Below are positions 25,061 through 32,482 of a DNA stretch of 64,000 nucleotides, one piece after another. The DNA comes from Candidatus Baltobacteraceae bacterium (lineage in GTDB: Bacteria; Vulcanimicrobiota; Vulcanimicrobiia; Vulcanimicrobiales; Vulcanimicrobiaceae): NCBI GenBank assembly GCA_036488875.1, contig DASXGW010000004.1:558001-622000 (forward strand), in the 5' to 3' direction. Below the pieces are notes generated by a model that was not told the DNA's origin, did not search any database, and saw nothing but the letters and a program-made list of their open reading frames with translations. Made by a program: the position numbers and the translations under genes. Position 1 is the first letter of the stretch; each line of letters opens with the position of its first letter.

Positions 25061-26161
25061 TCACGCCGCTGCGGGCTTGCGTCTAGACCGCTGCGCGACC
25101 GAACGCTTCAGCAGACGCTCCAAACGCTTCGGATGGCTGCGCCGCTTGAGCAGTTGAATTACGAAACGCTCCTCCGCTCGCAATCCACGCGTGCTCGGCC
25201 TTGACGCCGCGGTTTGTTCGAGCTTGCCGGCATCCATGTACGCGGCCAGCACTTCGGGATGAACGTAACATTTGCGACAGACGGCAGCCGTGTTGCCAAG
25301 ATGCCGTGCCACGTCGCGCACGGCCTCTAAGACGTTGCGCTTGCGATCGGTAACCGTCGCGGCTTCGTCCATCTGCGAGAGCGCGACCGCGCAGCGTACG
25401 GTGCCCATCCACGTCCGGAAATCCTTAGCCGTGAAATCGCCGCCGGAGATCTCGCGGATGTACTCGTTGACTTCGTTCGATCCGACGCGATGCACATCGC
25501 CGTCGTCGCCGACGTAATCGAACAGCCGTTGATCGGGCAGTTCCTGGCACGCGCGAACGATTTTGGCAAGCCGGTGATCGATGACGCGCACGTCGTGTGC
25601 CACGCCGCTCTTGCCGCGAAAGCGAAACGTCAGTTTGCTGCCGTGAACCCATGCGTGACGGTTGCGTAAAGTCGTCAGACCGAACGACTGATTCGCGCGC
25701 GCGTACTCGTCGTTGCCGACCCGCACGGCGGTGATCTCCAGCAGCGCCACGACCGCCGCCAGGACCTTTTCTCGATCGAGGTCCTTGCGCCGTAAATCGG
25801 CGGCGACGCGCCGGCGAATGCGCGGCAGCGCCGCCGCGAAATCGAGCATGCGGGCGTATTTGTTTTCGTCGCGGACCTCGCGCCAGCGCTGATGGTAGCG
25901 GTACTGCTTGCGGCGCCGCGCGTCTCGGCCGGTCGCCTGAATGTGACCGCGCGGGTCGGGGCAGATCCACACGTCCTCGTAGGCCGGCGGAACGGCGAGG
26001 CTTCGGATCCGGGCGAGAACCGCAGGGTCGCGCACCGGCCGCCCGTCGGGGCCCACGTACGTGAAGTGCCGCCCGCGCCGTAGCCGCCGGATGCCGGGGG
26101 CGTCGTCGCTGACGTATCGGAGGCCGTTCTCACGGGCAGTACAAGCAAGCGGCTGGATCAC
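25061..26161 (-). CDS. DNA topoisomerase IB
   Basis: A bacterial type IB topoisomerase (poxvirus/eukaryal type) that relaxes supercoils through a 3'-phosphotyrosine. In the 366-residue protein the catalytic Tyr299 is in CRKCYVHPEVL. The catalytic Arg lies in AVRVGNDEY (about 147), the Lys in FRGKSG, and the second Arg region is KDFRTWMGT. The extended basic C-terminus is typical. Start is GTG 26161; no better start lies upstream. These enzymes are scattered in bacteria and often transferred. Confidence 0.93.
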   Translation of the reverse strand: MIQPLACTARENGLRYVSDDAPGIRRLRRGRHFTYVGPDGRPVRDPAVLARIRSLAVPPAYEDVWICPDPRGHIQATGRDARRRKQYRYHQRWREVRDENKYARMLDFAAALPRIRRRVAADLRRKDLDREKVLAAVVALLEITAVRVGNDEYARANQSFGLTTLRNRHAWVHGSKLTFRFRGKSGVAHDVRVIDHRLAKIVRACQELPDQRLFDYVGDDGDVHRVGSNEVNEYIREISGGDFTAKDFRTWMGTVRCAVALSQMDEAATVTDRKRNVLEAVRDVARHLGNTAAVCRKCYVHPEVLAAYMDAGKLEQTAASRPSTRGLRAEERFVIQLLKRRSHPKRLERLLKRSVAQRSRRKPAAA

Positions 26162-26207
26162 GTTAAAAGGCTTACCCTTTTTGCAGGCTCTTCTTGGGCC
26201 CGGAGGC

Positions 26208-26246
26208 TATAATGGGAGTAATCGGGGGGCACGGCAACGAGCCCCC
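26208..26246 (+). promoter_or_regulatory. Nudix promoter -10 and leader hairpin
   Basis: A perfect TATAAT (26208-26213) is followed by a hairpin GGGGGC/GCCCCC (26225-26246) in the short leader before the Nudix ATG at 26276. The -35 is not convincing. Confidence 0.45.
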
Positions 26247-26275
26247 TTCCACGTCCTCCAGCACGGGTTGATGAC

Positions 26276-26749
26276 ATGCGGATCAAGTACGAAGTGTCAG
26301 CGGGCGGGCTGCTCTTACGTCGTCGCGATTCGACTTTCGACGCGCTTTTGATCGGGCGCGGCGAGCCTCCACGCGTTTGGACCCTGCCGAAGGGGCACGT
26401 CGAAGCTCGTGAATCCAACGAGCAAGCGGGACTGCGTGAAGTTCGCGAAGAGACGGGCTGCTGGGGCGAGATCGTCACCCGGCTCAACGAGATCTCGTAT
26501 TGGTTTTACGTAGGTAAAGCCAAGCACCGCAAGTCGGTGACGTTCTTCCTGATGCGTTATCTGTCGGGCGATCCGGCCAATCACGACCATGAGGTCGACG
26601 ACGCGCGCTGGTTCGATCTCGCGCAGGCCCGCAAGACGCTCAAGTACGTCAACGAGAAGCGCCTCATCGACATGGCCCTCGAGTACATTGCTGCCAATCC
26701 GGCCGCGTTCGGCGAAGAGCCCGCGGTAGCAGCGCAAAAGACGTCTTGA
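26276..26749 (+). CDS. Nudix hydrolase
   Basis: A 157-residue Nudix hydrolase with the full box GHVEARESNEQAGLREVREETG (about 40-61), so active. TLPKGHVE and the C-terminal W-F segments resemble diadenosine polyphosphate hydrolases (Ap4A/Ap6A type), but the substrate is uncertain. It is translationally coupled to scpA through a TTGA overlap. Confidence 0.9.
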   Translation: MRIKYEVSAGGLLLRRRDSTFDALLIGRGEPPRVWTLPKGHVEARESNEQAGLREVREETGCWGEIVTRLNEISYWFYVGKAKHRKSVTFFLMRYLSGDPANHDHEVDDARWFDLAQARKTLKYVNEKRLIDMALEYIAANPAAFGEEPAVAAQKTS

Positions 26750-27528
26750 ACCAGACCGAGTCCGCCGAAACCCTGGCGCCGGTCGACCAGGGTGGCTGCC
26801 GCGTGCAGCTCGACGTTTTCGACGGGCCGCTCGACCTGCTGTTGAGCCTGATCAAAGAACAGCAGCTCGACATCGCGACCGTCCCGCTGGCCAGCGTTGC
26901 CGAACAGTACCTCGATTACGTCCGGATGATGGAAGCACTCGACGTCGAGGTCGCGGCCGAGTATCTCGTAATTGCGGCAACGCTCGTGTACTTGAAGAGC
27001 AAAGCGTTGCTGCCGCCCATTCCGCAAGAGTTCCTCGACGAAGAGGCCGAGACGCCCGAAGAGGTCGAGGAGCGTCTGCGCCGGCGCTTGATCGCTTACT
27101 CGAAGTATCGCGAACTGGGCGAACAACTGCGCTCGCGGCAAGAGGAGTCGAGCGGCTTCTTTTACCGCGAGTCCGGCGACCCGGCGGGCGAGATCGTGCA
27201 GCGGTACGACATCGATCCGGAGAAGCTCAAGCGCGCGTTCCTGGCGATGCTCAGCCAGGCTCGCCCGGAGAAGCGGTCGATCGCGCGCGAGCGCGTTTCA
27301 CTGATCGCGTCGATGGATTACATCGTGCGCAGCGTCAAGGAGCACGGAGAAGTGTTCTTCTCGGCGCTCTGTCACGAACTCGGAATGACGCGTGAGGTCG
27401 TAATCGTCACGTTCCTGGCGATATTGGAGCTGATTCGCCGGCACCGCATCGATTTCGATCAGCCCGAGCTCTTCGACGACATTCGTTTGTTCGCTTACAC
27501 CCGCAAAACCGAAGGAGTACCGCAATAG
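26746..27528 (+). CDS. scpA: Segregation and condensation protein A
   Basis: Kleisin subunit of the SMC-ScpAB condensin that compacts and segregates the chromosome. The 260-residue protein has the family start VFDGPLDLLLSLIKEQQLDI and a C-terminal winged helix. TTG start overlapping the Nudix stop. The acidic middle (EFLDEEAETPEEVEERL) is the flexible linker. Followed directly by scpB. Confidence 0.95.
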   Translation: MNQTESAETLAPVDQGGCRVQLDVFDGPLDLLLSLIKEQQLDIATVPLASVAEQYLDYVRMMEALDVEVAAEYLVIAATLVYLKSKALLPPIPQEFLDEEAETPEEVEERLRRRLIAYSKYRELGEQLRSRQEESSGFFYRESGDPAGEIVQRYDIDPEKLKRAFLAMLSQARPEKRSIARERVSLIASMDYIVRSVKEHGEVFFSALCHELGMTREVVIVTFLAILELIRRHRIDFDQPELFDDIRLFAYTRKTEGVPQ

Positions 27529-27542
27529 AAAGCCCGGAACTC

Positions 27543-28106
27543 TTGGAGAGCCCCGAACTCCTCGAAGACGCCGTTCTGCGCTTGACCGCTCCAGTCGAGG
27601 CACTGCTCTTCGTCGCGGGCGAGCCGCTCTCGATCAAGCAGATCGCAAAGCTCGTGCGCGCGACCGAAGTCGAAGTCGCCGCGACGTTGCAGCGCATCGA
27701 GACCGATTATGCCGAACGCGGCGTTGTGCTGCGCGAAGTTGCCGGCGGTTACCGTTTCGCCACGTCGCCGCTGGCACGGGCCGCGGTCGAAGCCTATCTC
27801 TTACCGCCGAAAACGACGCTCTCGACGCCGGCGATGGAAGCGCTCGCGATCGTGGCGCACATGCAGCCGGTGACCAAGAGCGAGATCGAGTCGATTCGCG
27901 GCGTGAACTCCGACAGCGTCGTCAACACGCTTCTTGACAGAAATTTGATCGCGGAAGCCGGGCGAAAAGACGTAGTCGGCCGTCCGATGCAGTATAAGAC
28001 GACCGGATTCTTTCTCGAGTCGTTCGGACTGCGCTCGCTCGACGAGCTGCCGCAGCTCGAGCTCGACCCGGGTCAACCCCTCGAACTCAATCTTGTAGCG
28101 GAATGA
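27543..28106 (+). CDS. scpB: Segregation and condensation protein B
   Basis: Winged-helix partner of ScpA; dimers bind the kleisin and regulate SMC ATPase. The 187-residue protein has VEALLFVAGEPLSIKQIAKL at the start and MEALAIVAHMQPVTKSEIESIRGVNSD in the second winged helix. It uses a TTG start 14 bases after scpA. The end overlaps the methyltransferase start (ATGA). Confidence 0.95.
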   Translation: MESPELLEDAVLRLTAPVEALLFVAGEPLSIKQIAKLVRATEVEVAATLQRIETDYAERGVVLREVAGGYRFATSPLARAAVEAYLLPPKTTLSTPAMEALAIVAHMQPVTKSEIESIRGVNSDSVVNTLLDRNLIAEAGRKDVVGRPMQYKTTGFFLESFGLRSLDELPQLELDPGQPLELNLVAE

Positions 28107-28849
28107 TGACGACTTTCGATGCTCTCGCCGCGCATTACGATGCAGGCCGAACCGGCTATTCCACCGAGCTGTACAACGCACTGGTCGGGTTTGGTTTATC
28201 GCCGCGCCAGCACATTCTCGACGTGGGCTGCGGCACCGGCTTAGCGAGCCGCCCATTGATTGAAAACGCGGTACGCGTCACCGGCGTCGACGTCTCCGCG
28301 CCGATGCTCGCCAAGGCGCGCGAGCGTTATCCGTCGGCGACGTGGGTGGAAGGATCGGCCGAAGCGCTGCCGTTCGAGCCGGGCACGTTCGACGCGGCGA
28401 TTAGCGCGCAGGCGTTCCATCACGTCGATCGCGCGAAAGCCATTGCCGAGATCGTGCGCGTGCTTAAACCGGGCGGCCTGGTAGCCGTTTGGTGGAAGGT
28501 GCTGCTGGATCAAGATCCGGTCGCGCAGCTGCGCGCCCGCGTGGCCAAAGAGATGGGCGTCGAACCGCCGCAATCCGGTTTGAAAGGCGGCTTTAAAGAG
28601 TTTTACGCCGGCGCCGTGACGACGCCAATGGTGCGCGTCATTCCGTGGCAGACCGCGCTTTCGTTGGAGCAGTATTTGAACTACGAGCGGTCGCGTAAGA
28701 TCGTTGCCGACACGTTGGGGTCGCGCTCCGATCGCTACGTCCACGAACTCGATCGCCGCCTCCGCGAGATGCTCGGCGAGCAGCCGAAGTATCTGGCGCT
28801 GTCCTACGTACAGTACCTTTACGTCGCACGGACGCCCTCGGCGCAGTAA
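28103..28849 (+). CDS. Class I SAM-dependent methyltransferase
   Basis: A 248-residue methyltransferase with motif I ILDVGCGTGLASR (about 39-51), VTGVDVSAPML, and FDAAISAQAFHHVDRAKAI, as in the Methyltransf_11 small-molecule family. The substrate is not predictable. Coupled to scpB by an ATGA overlap and followed by nfo after six bases. Confidence 0.88.
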   Translation: MMTTFDALAAHYDAGRTGYSTELYNALVGFGLSPRQHILDVGCGTGLASRPLIENAVRVTGVDVSAPMLAKARERYPSATWVEGSAEALPFEPGTFDAAISAQAFHHVDRAKAIAEIVRVLKPGGLVAVWWKVLLDQDPVAQLRARVAKEMGVEPPQSGLKGGFKEFYAGAVTTPMVRVIPWQTALSLEQYLNYERSRKIVADTLGSRSDRYVHELDRRLREMLGEQPKYLALSYVQYLYVARTPSAQ

Positions 28850-28855
28850 CGTTTC

Positions 28856-29701
28856 GTGCGCATCGGTCTTCACGTGCGCGTGGGCGGCGGTTATGCAAAA
28901 GCGGTCGAACACGCGAAGAACGTGGGCGCGACGGCGCTGCAGATCTTTTCGTCCAATCCGCGCAGCTACCGTCCCAGCGCGATCGATCCCGTCGCGCTCG
29001 AGTCGTTCGCAACGCTGCGGCGCGACGCAGGGCTGGATCCGTGCGTCATTCACACGCCGTATCTCATCAACCTCGCCAGCGAAGATCCCAAGATCTACGA
29101 AGGGTCGCTGCGCCTGCTGCGCGCCGACCTCGAGTTTGCGGCTCGCGGAGGCATTCGGTTCGTCAACACGCATCTCGGTTCGTACGGCACGCGCGACCGT
29201 AACGAAGGCTTCGTCGCGATCTGTCGCGCGCTCGAAGCCGCGCTCGAGGAGGTCGCGCCCAATGTGTTCTTGATCCTCGAAAATTCCGCCGGTGCAGGTC
29301 AGCTCGCGGGCGGAACGATCGACGAGCTGGGGACGTTAGTCAAAACCGTCGGCCATCCGCAGCTCGGCGTATGCCTCGATACCGCACACGCGTGGGCGGC
29401 CGGCTACGCGATAAATACGACGGCCGGCGTGAACGATTTCGTCGATAAAGTTGAGGCGGCAATCGGCGTCGATCGCGTACTGGTGTTCCATTTCAACGAT
29501 ACCGAAGTGGAGCTTGGTGCGAGCCGGGACCGCCACTGGCATATTGGCGAAGGGAAGATCGGCTTCGAAGGATTCCGCGCGCTGCTCGCGCGGCGCGAGT
29601 TGCGCGACCGCACCGCCATCTTAGAGACGCCGGGCAGCGACGCCGACGATCTGCGCAACATGCAGACGATTTTGGCGATCGCGAAGGGCGCGGCGGCCTA
29701 A
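28856..29701 (+). CDS. nfo: Endonuclease IV (AP endonuclease)
   Basis: Cleaves DNA 5' of abasic sites in base excision repair. The 281-residue TIM barrel has IGLHVRVGGG, IHTPYLINLAS, NTHLGSY, LENSAGAG, CLDTAHAWAAGY and HFNDTEVELGASRDRHWHIGEG. The trinuclear zinc ligands (His, Glu, Asp) are all present. GTG start. Confidence 0.95.
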   Translation: MRIGLHVRVGGGYAKAVEHAKNVGATALQIFSSNPRSYRPSAIDPVALESFATLRRDAGLDPCVIHTPYLINLASEDPKIYEGSLRLLRADLEFAARGGIRFVNTHLGSYGTRDRNEGFVAICRALEAALEEVAPNVFLILENSAGAGQLAGGTIDELGTLVKTVGHPQLGVCLDTAHAWAAGYAINTTAGVNDFVDKVEAAIGVDRVLVFHFNDTEVELGASRDRHWHIGEGKIGFEGFRALLARRELRDRTAILETPGSDADDLRNMQTILAIAKGAAA

Positions 29702-29714
29702 GTCCCCGCCAGGT

Positions 29715-29852
29715 TTAACGAATGTGGAGATTCGGCAGCCGCACGTCGGAGACGTTGAACAGGGCCGAATCGGCGCGCTGTACGCGCAGTCGAAGATTGA
29801 CGTCGGTGATATCGGCGACCAGCGGCGTCGTGCGGAGGGGATCGCGGAACAT
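29715..29852 (-). CDS. Putative 45-residue protein
   Basis: A short open frame whose ATG (29852) is preceded by a GAGG at nine bases and by a consensus-like minus-strand promoter (TTGACA-17-TACGAT, 29893-29921). The product is polar, with alternating hydrophobic residues (ADITDVNLRLRV) and no known motif. It converges on nfo. Evidence is the promoter and context, not homology. Confidence 0.4.
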   Translation of the reverse strand: MFRDPLRTTPLVADITDVNLRLRVQRADSALFNVSDVRLPNLHIR

Positions 29853-29892
29853 CGTTCTGGGCCTCGTAGCGGGATGTAAGTAACCTGTAAGT

Positions 29893-29943
29893 ATCGTACA
29901 GCGGTTACGGTAACTTGTCAAGTCATTTTGCTGGTGCTATTGT
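29893..29943. promoter_or_regulatory. Face-to-face promoters sharing one -35 region
   Basis: Plus strand: TTGTCA (29915-29920), 17 bases, TATTGT (29938-29943), nine bases before the CGNR gene ATG. Minus strand: TTGACA (29916-29921), 17 bases, TACGAT (29893-29898). The two -35 boxes lie on the same ACTTGTCAAGT palindrome, so the promoters should compete, and a regulator bound there would affect both. Confidence 0.6.
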
Positions 29944-29952
29944 AGAGGGGCG

Positions 29953-30495
29953 ATGTCCCTATCCGAATCCGACGAAGCTCCCGGTCGCCTCGATCTACTG
30001 CGGCGCTTCGTCAATACGCTCGAGCTGCCGGATGGGCCCGACGCCCTGGCGACGCCGGGCGAGGCGTCGGCATGGTGCCGCGACGCGGGCCTTGCGCCTG
30101 TGGCGAACCGCGAAGATTGCGATCGGTTGCGCGCTTTCCGCGAAGCGCTGCGCGACGCGCTCTTTGCCAACAATGGCGAGTTCGATGCCGCGCAAGCGTG
30201 GAAAGAACTCGAGCCGTTCGCGCGCGGAACGAGCGTGGCGATCGCGATCGAAGGCAACGCTCCGGTGCTGCGCCCGCAGGGCAGCGGTTCTACTGCAACC
30301 ATCGGCGCGTTGCTGGCTATCGTGTACGATGCGATCTCCGACGGAACGTGGAGCCGCCTGCGCGCCTGTCGCAAGTCGACGTGCCGGTTCGCGTATTACG
30401 ACCGTTCGAAGAACGCTTCACGCGCGTGGTGCAGTATGACGACTTGCGGTAACCGGGAGAAAGCTCAACGTCGCCGGCAGCGCGAGCACCGGTGA
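29953..30495 (+). CDS. CGNR zinc-finger transcriptional regulator
   Basis: A 180-residue protein with an N-terminal ABATE-type helical ligand-sensing region and a C-terminal CGNR zinc finger. Cys139, Cys144, Cys160 and Cys165 (CGNR) bind zinc, followed by an Arg-rich helix. CGNR proteins are presumed stress-responsive DNA-binding regulators. The gene is near-leaderless and shares a GTGA overlap with dinB, so regulator and polymerase are made together. ACTTGTCAAGT in its own promoter is a candidate operator. Confidence 0.85.
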   Translation: MSLSESDEAPGRLDLLRRFVNTLELPDGPDALATPGEASAWCRDAGLAPVANREDCDRLRAFREALRDALFANNGEFDAAQAWKELEPFARGTSVAIAIEGNAPVLRPQGSGSTATIGALLAIVYDAISDGTWSRLRACRKSTCRFAYYDRSKNASRAWCSMTTCGNREKAQRRRQREHR

Positions 30496-31532
30496 TCGCG
30501 CATTTCGACGTCGACGCCTTCTACGCCAGCGTCGCGATTCGCGACGCTCCGCATCTGCGCGGTAAACCGGTGGCGATCGCCGGGTCGAGCCGCCGCGCCG
30601 TCGTGCTTACCGCGTCGTACGAGGCGCGCCCATTCGGCGTGCGTTCCGCGATGCCGCTATACAAGGCGCGGATGGCGTGTCCCGAGCTCGTCGTCGTGCG
30701 CCCGGACATGGCGAAATATAAAGCCGAATCGCGCGCCATCTTCGAGATATTGGAACGTCGCGGCGATCCGGTCGAAGGTTTGTCGCTCGACGAAGCATTC
30801 GTCGACGTAGGCGACGTTTCGATCGAGGCGGCGACGGAACGCGCGGTCGAGCTGCGGCGCGAGATCTTCGATACGACGGGTTTGACGGTGAGCGCCGGCG
30901 TGGCGACCGGTAAGATGATCGCGAAGATCGCATCGGACGCGTGCAAGCCCGACGGCTTGCTGGCCATTGTGCCTGGAGAAGAAGCGGCGTTTTTGGCGCC
31001 GCTGCCGGTCGGGCGGCTGTGGGGTATCGGTCCGAAGACGCAGCGGCGCTTGCTGGCGTTCAACGTCACGACCATCGGCGAGATTGCGGCGCTCGACGAC
31101 GCGCGGCTGCGCGAGCTGTTCGGCTCGTGGGGCGACGAAGTGCGCGAGCTGGCGCGCGGCATCGATCGCCGGCGCGTGGAGACAGATCGCGAAACGAAAT
31201 CGATCTCGACCGAAGAGACCTTCGAGTTCGACGTGAGCGACGAAGAGCGGCTGGTGGAAATTCTGCGCGAACACGCTCGCGAACTCGCCGAGAAGCTGGT
31301 CCGCGAAAATCTCAGCGCAAAGACGGTCGGAATCAAGATCAAACGCGCCGACTTTACGGTTCTCGGACGGCAAACGCACTTAGAGCAGCCGACGCGAGAA
31401 GCGCGTCAAATCTTTCACGCAGCCGTTCACTGTCTGCGCCGCAGCGGACTCGAAGGTGCGGCCGTGCGTCTGTTGGGTACGCGCGTCGCCTCGCTGGTCG
31501 ACGGGGAGCCCTTACAGGCGTCGCTATTCTAG
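30492..31532 (+). CDS. dinB: DNA polymerase IV (Y family)
   Basis: Translesion polymerase that copies damaged DNA with low fidelity. The 346-residue protein has HFDVDAFYASV at the start (metal-binding Asp), SYEARPFGVRSAMP, GLSLDEAFVDV (catalytic Asp/Glu, about 97-107), the helix-hairpin-helix region GIGPKTQRRLL and a little-finger domain. It ends QASLF, resembling the beta-clamp-binding motif (QLxLF). GTG start within the CGNR gene end. Confidence 0.95.
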   Translation: MIAHFDVDAFYASVAIRDAPHLRGKPVAIAGSSRRAVVLTASYEARPFGVRSAMPLYKARMACPELVVVRPDMAKYKAESRAIFEILERRGDPVEGLSLDEAFVDVGDVSIEAATERAVELRREIFDTTGLTVSAGVATGKMIAKIASDACKPDGLLAIVPGEEAAFLAPLPVGRLWGIGPKTQRRLLAFNVTTIGEIAALDDARLRELFGSWGDEVRELARGIDRRRVETDRETKSISTEETFEFDVSDEERLVEILREHARELAEKLVRENLSAKTVGIKIKRADFTVLGRQTHLEQPTREARQIFHAAVHCLRRSGLEGAAVRLLGTRVASLVDGEPLQASLF

Positions 31533-32482
31533 ACGTGTTCGGCTTCCCAGCAGAAGTCGGCGGCACTCGACTGCGTTGCGTGGGAGACCAATCGCGTGCC
31601 GCCGCTGGAGAGCGGCGCCGCCATCAGCACCGAGCCGCGACGCGCGCGAATGTTGCCGCGCGGTAAGAGTTCGCGTGCGCCGTGGGGCGGCAGCCAGCCA
31701 ACGATGCGGCGTAGATCTCCGGCGGCAGCGCGTAGGAGTCCGGGAACGACCGATGCGGCCAGATCGTCCGCAAAGCCAAACTCGGAGAGATAGTAGGCGT
31801 CGCGGTGGGGGATTCGACCTCCTAAGACGTAGGCTCCGATCCCGCGCCCGTGCCGCACGGTCAAATGAAACGGTTGTCCGCCGCTACGCTCCAGCTGCAG
31901 GTCTAAGCGTGCGCGTACCCACTCCCATACCAGCGGCGTGCGCTCGAAACGAACGTGCCCGCGCGATGCTAGATCGAAGCAGCGGCGAACGGCGCCCCAG
32001 TCCTTCTCGATCAACGGTACGACCGCTAGCCGTTTGGAGGGCAGCGCGTCGGCTCGCAAGACGATTTCGCGCGACGGCAGCTTTCTAAATCCGATTGCTG
32101 CGTAGAACTGGGGACGGATGTCGGAGAAGAGGTAGGCTACATCGTAGCCTTCGTTGCGCGCGCGATCGAGAACGGCGGCAATCATCGCCGTGGCGTATCC
32201 GCGCCCGCGAAGCGCCTCCGGCGTAAAGACCGCGCCCAATCCAACGGCGCGTAACCGTCGCGAGCCGTCGAGGATCGTACGGTCGTACTCCTTGAGCGAC
32301 GCCAGCAGCGTTCGATTCTCGTACAACCCGACCGTCCGATAGTGCTTTCGCCCGAATCGGCTGCGCGCGATGCCGAGCCATCTCGCGACGTACGCATCGA
32401 GATCGCCGCCTCCCCACAACGGAGCGGTTTGCGGCATAACGAGGCGCGCGTACGCTTCAGGCGCGATGGTTCGTAACTGCAC
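31529..32482 (-). CDS. GNAT N-acetyltransferase (Eis-like layout)
   Basis: A 317-residue protein with a GNAT domain in its first half (GLGAVFTPEALRGRGYATAMI is the acetyl-CoA loop with RGRGYA) and a second, degenerate GNAT-like or sterol-carrier-like half, similar in layout to Eis-type acetyltransferases. The target is unknown. GTG start. It overlaps dinB by four bases at the 3' end and the AddB-like gene by 26 bases at the 5' end. Confidence 0.8.
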   Translation of the reverse strand: MQLRTIAPEAYARLVMPQTAPLWGGGDLDAYVARWLGIARSRFGRKHYRTVGLYENRTLLASLKEYDRTILDGSRRLRAVGLGAVFTPEALRGRGYATAMIAAVLDRARNEGYDVAYLFSDIRPQFYAAIGFRKLPSREIVLRADALPSKRLAVVPLIEKDWGAVRRCFDLASRGHVRFERTPLVWEWVRARLDLQLERSGGQPFHLTVRHGRGIGAYVLGGRIPHRDAYYLSEFGFADDLAASVVPGLLRAAAGDLRRIVGWLPPHGARELLPRGNIRARRGSVLMAAPLSSGGTRLVSHATQSSAADFCWEAEHV

